From CAXBID01 sp049791475 (GTDB lineage Bacteria; Bacteroidota; Bacteroidia; Flavobacteriales; Flavobacteriaceae): a stretch of 35,387 nucleotides of DNA. The stretch covers positions 1-35,387 of the forward strand of contig JBAQZZ010000169.1 in assembly GCA_049791475.1 (NCBI GenBank). Direction: 5' to 3'. Made by a program: the position numbers and the translations under genes. This document shows positions 32,644-35,387 of the stretch, in pieces; position 1 is the first letter of the stretch, and each line of letters begins with the position of its first letter. The notes below the pieces were generated by a model. The model searched no databases. It was given only the letters and a program-made list of their open reading frames with translations, and was not told the origin of the DNA.

Positions 32644-32676
32644 GTCAAATAAAACATATCATAATCTTTTTGACTC

Positions 32677-33201
32677 ATGAAAAATAATTCACCTTCAAAT
32701 ATCTACTCACCTTTTGTAGCCCTATTAGTATTGTTCTTTGTTTCTGGTAATATATTTTCTCAAGAAAATAATATTTATGAAATAGAAAATCAGACTGTTG
32801 GCAAACAACCTAAATTAAAGAATGAAAATATTAATAATAGAGATGTATTTTACGATTTAACTTTTAAAATGTATTCTACATATTACTTCCAAAATAAAGA
32901 ATTAAAATATGTTTATGGAAAAGGGATTCCCGTTAAATTGACTTTTAGAGATTTAGAATCTGTTGAGAGTTTATATGATGATAAACAAAACTATAGTGAA
33001 GTTCAATTAATTACTATTGATTTATTAAGTCCGAATGATTTGAACAGTAGTATTGATTTAACAGAAAGTAATGAACAATTACAGAATTTAAAATATGTTT
33101 TTATTAGGTGCGATTTTAATTGTACTGATCAGCAAATAAATAAGTTTATTAAAGTTAATTCAGATGCAAGAGTATTTTTCACAACAGAAAAAGGTTCTTA
33201 A
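32677..33201 (+). CDS. Secreted protein of unknown function
   Basis: 174 residues. The N-terminal signal peptide has a longish polar start (MKNNSPSNIYSPFVALLVLF, cleaved near NIFSQ). The mature part is rich in Asn, Ile and Lys, with alternating strands (DVFYDLTFKMYSTYYFQNKE, VYGKGIPVKLTFRDL, SEVQLITIDLLSP) and two Cys residues (RCDFNC) that may pair in the periplasm. I recognise no family. It is 31 bases upstream of the surface-protein gene and probably belongs to its operon. Confidence 0.7.
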   Translation: MKNNSPSNIYSPFVALLVLFFVSGNIFSQENNIYEIENQTVGKQPKLKNENINNRDVFYDLTFKMYSTYYFQNKELKYVYGKGIPVKLTFRDLESVESLYDDKQNYSEVQLITIDLLSPNDLNSSIDLTESNEQLQNLKYVFIRCDFNCTDQQINKFIKVNSDARVFFTTEKGS

Positions 33202-33232
33202 AATAGTTTTATCTTAATACAAAAAACACGAA

Positions 33233-35387
33233 ATGAGCAAACTCTACACTACTAAAGTAAATTTGAACAGACAAATATCGAAGTTGATACTGTTTTCTGT
33301 TTTAATATTTTCATCATTAAATAGTTATAGTCAGTTAATAGTACCGTTTACACCAAGAACCTCTACTGTTACGCCTACTAGAACTGTTTATACTGTTAAA
33401 GGTGACTTTTCCATGGTTGGAAATACAAACCTAACATCTGCAATTTATAGCGACACTAGTGCTAATAATCAAGCTATGATTTATGTAGATGAAGATACTG
33501 ATAATACAACTTGGAATTCATCAGCTTCTACTTTCATTATACCTTCTGAGAATGGCTCTACACCTGAATGTTCGAACATTATCTATGCCGGTTTATATTG
33601 GACAGGTAGTGCCGTAGGTAGTGGTGTTGAACAATATGAATTCACAACAACTATAGATGGTGTACCTAGAACTATTGATAAACGAAATATTAAATTTAAA
33701 CCACCAAACGCTACAGATTATATAGAAGTAACTGCTGCTGATGATGATATATATTTTCCAACACCCGGACAGTTTTCTAATATTTATTCAGCCTATGCCG
33801 AAGTTACTGATTTAATAGATCCTACCGCTTTTTTAGGCGAATATTTTGTAGCTGATTTACCATCAGTTGAGGGTATTTTACCTCCTGCAGGTTATCACGG
33901 TGGCTGGGGAATGATTGTTGTTTATGAAAATTCTTTAATGGATTGGAGAGATGTTACAGTTTTTGATGGTCATGCTCATGTTAGCGGTGAAATAGCCGAT
34001 TATACTTTTGATGTTAATGGTTTTAACACTGCGCAAAGTGGCGATGTTAGTGTGAAACTAGGCATTATGGCCGCTGAAGGTGACGTTAATCTTAGCGGTG
34101 ATTATTTTGAAATTCAAAGACAAGATAATAGCGCATTTCAAAGATTATCTCACTCAACAAATACCACCAATAACTTTTTCAACTCTTCTATTAATGTGGG
34201 AAATGATGGCCCAAGAAACCCAAATTTAAATAATAATACAGGGCTTGATATTGCCATGTTTAATATTGATAATACAGGCAATGGTATCATAACAAATAAT
34301 CAAACTTCTACTAGATTTCGATATGGAACAACAAGTGATAGGTTTGTGATTTATAACATCACATTTTCTGTTAATTCTTATGTACCAGAAGTTACAGGTG
34401 TTATAACGAATGCTTCAATAAATGGTATTCCAAATCCAACACCTATAATTATTCAACCTGGTCAGTCTGCATTGTACGAATTAGAAATAAGAAACATAGG
34501 AACCGAAGCTACTAATAATACTGTAGTAACTATTCCACTTCCAGACACCGTAACGCCTAGTAATTTAAATATTCTTTTTAATACTTTTTACACACCGCTT
34601 TCTGCAGATTATTCTGATCCTCTATATGATGGAAGTATAGGAACTAATGGAGCTATAGTTTGGAATTTAGGCACCCTACCCTTACCAACTAATGTAAATG
34701 ATATTTTGGCAGAAATAAGTTTTGAGCTTACTGCTACCACTAGTTGTGCTGCTTTAGGAGATGTTAATGATACACCGTCTATTACTCTTTTTGGAAGTAT
34801 AAGTGGTGTTGGAGCAGTATCAAACGTTTCGTTTGACACGCCCTTAATTCAAGGTTTTTCTGTAGATGACATTTGTAGAGATAATCCAATTCCTATTCCA
34901 ATTGTTATTCCAATAGACCATATAGCTTTCATAAATCAAGGGCCAACAATTACTTGTCCTGCTGATATTTCTCAGAATATAGATTCAGGAGTTCTTGGCG
35001 CTATTGTAAACTATACTGAACCAGTAGGTACAGATAATGCTCCCGGAGCCGTAACTACAAGAATAGCTGGACCTGCCCCTGGGTCATTATTCCCTATAGG
35101 TTCAACTACTGTTACTTATCAAGTAGAAGACGACTGTGGAATTACTGCTACGTGTAGCTTTATTGTCACTATTACAGATAACGAACCACCAGTTATTGTA
35201 TGTCCTGCTGATATTAATCAAAATGTAGATGCTGGCGTTGCTGGCGCTGTTGTAACCTATACAGATCCTGTGGGAACTGATAATGATACAGGTGCGGTAA
35301 CCACAAGAATTGCAGGTCCTGCTTCTGGGTCTTTATTCCCAGTAGGAACAACTACCGTAACTTTCCAAGTGGAAGATGCTTCGGGAA
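33233..35387 (+). CDS. Long surface protein with HYR repeats; C-terminus outside the window
   Basis: At least 718 residues, open to the window edge. The ATG at 33233 gives a signal peptide (RQISKLILFSVLIFSSLNSY). Residues about 50-360 form an N-terminal region of the kind seen in large Bacteroidota surface proteins (IIYAGLYWTG, YHGGWGMIVVYENSLMDWRD, FDGHAHVSG). Residues about 390-500 resemble a DUF11-like repeat (YELEIRNIGTEATNNTVVTI). From about 570 two HYR domains follow (TCPADISQNID..., CPADINQNVD..., GSTTVTYQVEDDCG). HYR domains are Ig-like and occur in adhesins. I expect more repeats and a type IX secretion or gliding-motility C-terminal signal beyond the window; that is inference. Confidence 0.88.
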   Translation, partial: MSKLYTTKVNLNRQISKLILFSVLIFSSLNSYSQLIVPFTPRTSTVTPTRTVYTVKGDFSMVGNTNLTSAIYSDTSANNQAMIYVDEDTDNTTWNSSASTFIIPSENGSTPECSNIIYAGLYWTGSAVGSGVEQYEFTTTIDGVPRTIDKRNIKFKPPNATDYIEVTAADDDIYFPTPGQFSNIYSAYAEVTDLIDPTAFLGEYFVADLPSVEGILPPAGYHGGWGMIVVYENSLMDWRDVTVFDGHAHVSGEIADYTFDVNGFNTAQSGDVSVKLGIMAAEGDVNLSGDYFEIQRQDNSAFQRLSHSTNTTNNFFNSSINVGNDGPRNPNLNNNTGLDIAMFNIDNTGNGIITNNQTSTRFRYGTTSDRFVIYNITFSVNSYVPEVTGVITNASINGIPNPTPIIIQPGQSALYELEIRNIGTEATNNTVVTIPLPDTVTPSNLNILFNTFYTPLSADYSDPLYDGSIGTNGAIVWNLGTLPLPTNVNDILAEISFELTATTSCAALGDVNDTPSITLFGSISGVGAVSNVSFDTPLIQGFSVDDICRDNPIPIPIVIPIDHIAFINQGPTITCPADISQNIDSGVLGAIVNYTEPVGTDNAPGAVTTRIAGPAPGSLFPIGSTTVTYQVEDDCGITATCSFIVTITDNEPPVIVCPADINQNVDAGVAGAVVTYTDPVGTDNDTGAVTTRIAGPASGSLFPVGTTTVTFQVEDASG
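34943..35387 (+). repeat. Tandem HYR-domain repeats, 246-base period
   Basis: The codons for CPADI begin at 34955 and again at 35201, a spacing of 246 bases (82 residues), with near-identical wording in between (VTTRIAGPA.GSLFP.G.TTVT). The second unit is cut by the window end. High identity suggests recent duplication or gene conversion. Confidence 0.85.

Larger units (their letters stand above)
32214..32676 (+). other. 463-base leader region between sixA and a secreted-protein gene
   Basis: AT-rich. It contains a possible -7 box TATTTTTG at 32441-32448, a 30-codon ORF at 32513-32605 and a hairpin at 32614-32643, all on the plus strand and in the order expected for a leader. The rest shows no repeat or gene. 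Confidence 0.4.

Noticed and set aside
34943..35387. CRISPR-like or non-coding tandem repeat
   Set aside because: The 246-base units are in frame and encode HYR domains.

Overview
This is a low-GC bacterial chromosome segment that reads as Bacteroidota, most likely Flavobacteriaceae. The evidence is the family content (DUF3822, DUF4126, DUF4738, DUF5117-type metalloprotease, MiaE, a HYR-repeat surface protein), promoters of the Bacteroidota type (TAnnTTTG at -7), lax lipoprotein signals, and short palindromic repeats of the kind scattered through flavobacterial genomes. Species cannot be named from the sequence alone.

Layout. 1-2.1 kb: a phospholipid acyltransferase cut by the window edge, a CoA-type NUDIX hydrolase and a divergent cyclophilin lipoprotein; this part is visibly richer in GC than the rest. 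2.2-3.8 kb: a complete IS4-family insertion sequence with inverted repeats, flanked by two gene relics: on the left a promoter-like palindrome and the first ten codons of a gene, on the right the decayed 3' end of a second NYN-domain gene. 3.8-8.4 kb: DUF3500 protein, intact NYN/OST-HTH protein, large secreted metalloprotease. 8.5-13.8 kb (minus strand): helicase, DUF4126 membrane protein, then a Kdo-sugar group (kdsB, HAD phosphatase, kdnB-like dehydrogenase, acyltransferase) pointing to 8-amino-Kdo lipopolysaccharide. 13.9-17.5 kb: membrane protein, DUF3822, rsmD, then two secreted proteins ending at a strong bidirectional terminator.

17.5-18.2 kb is RNA territory: RNase P RNA (rnpB, minus strand) with its own promoter, two of whose peripheral arms appear to be built from interspersed palindromic repeats, and a second structured RNA candidate just upstream. 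18.3-24.7 kb is an accessory block: a three-part regulator (DUF4242 metal-binding-type domain, dead nucleotide-cyclase domain, AraC DNA-binding domain) beside a secreted DUF4242 protein, a Tat-signal cysteine-dioxygenase-like gene killed by three lesions, a vanadium haloperoxidase-type lipoprotein, a second AraC regulator and a YfcC/DcuC-type transporter.

24.9-32.2 kb is housekeeping: dnaX-DUF4738-miaE on the plus strand, then on the minus strand an outer-membrane barrel protein and a polyphosphate/phosphohistidine group (sixA, ppk1, ppx). 32.2-35.4 kb is a long leader region with a tiny ORF and hairpin, a secreted protein of unknown function, and the start of a long surface protein with HYR repeats that runs out of the window.

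The observations I rate highest are the DUF4242-cyclase-AraC regulator next to a secreted protein carrying the same domain, the repeat-built arms of rnpB, the structured RNA upstream of it, the 5' end of dnaX apparently rewritten by the same repeat, and the double relic around the IS. I saw no CRISPR array, tRNA, rRNA, prophage or recognisable defence system.
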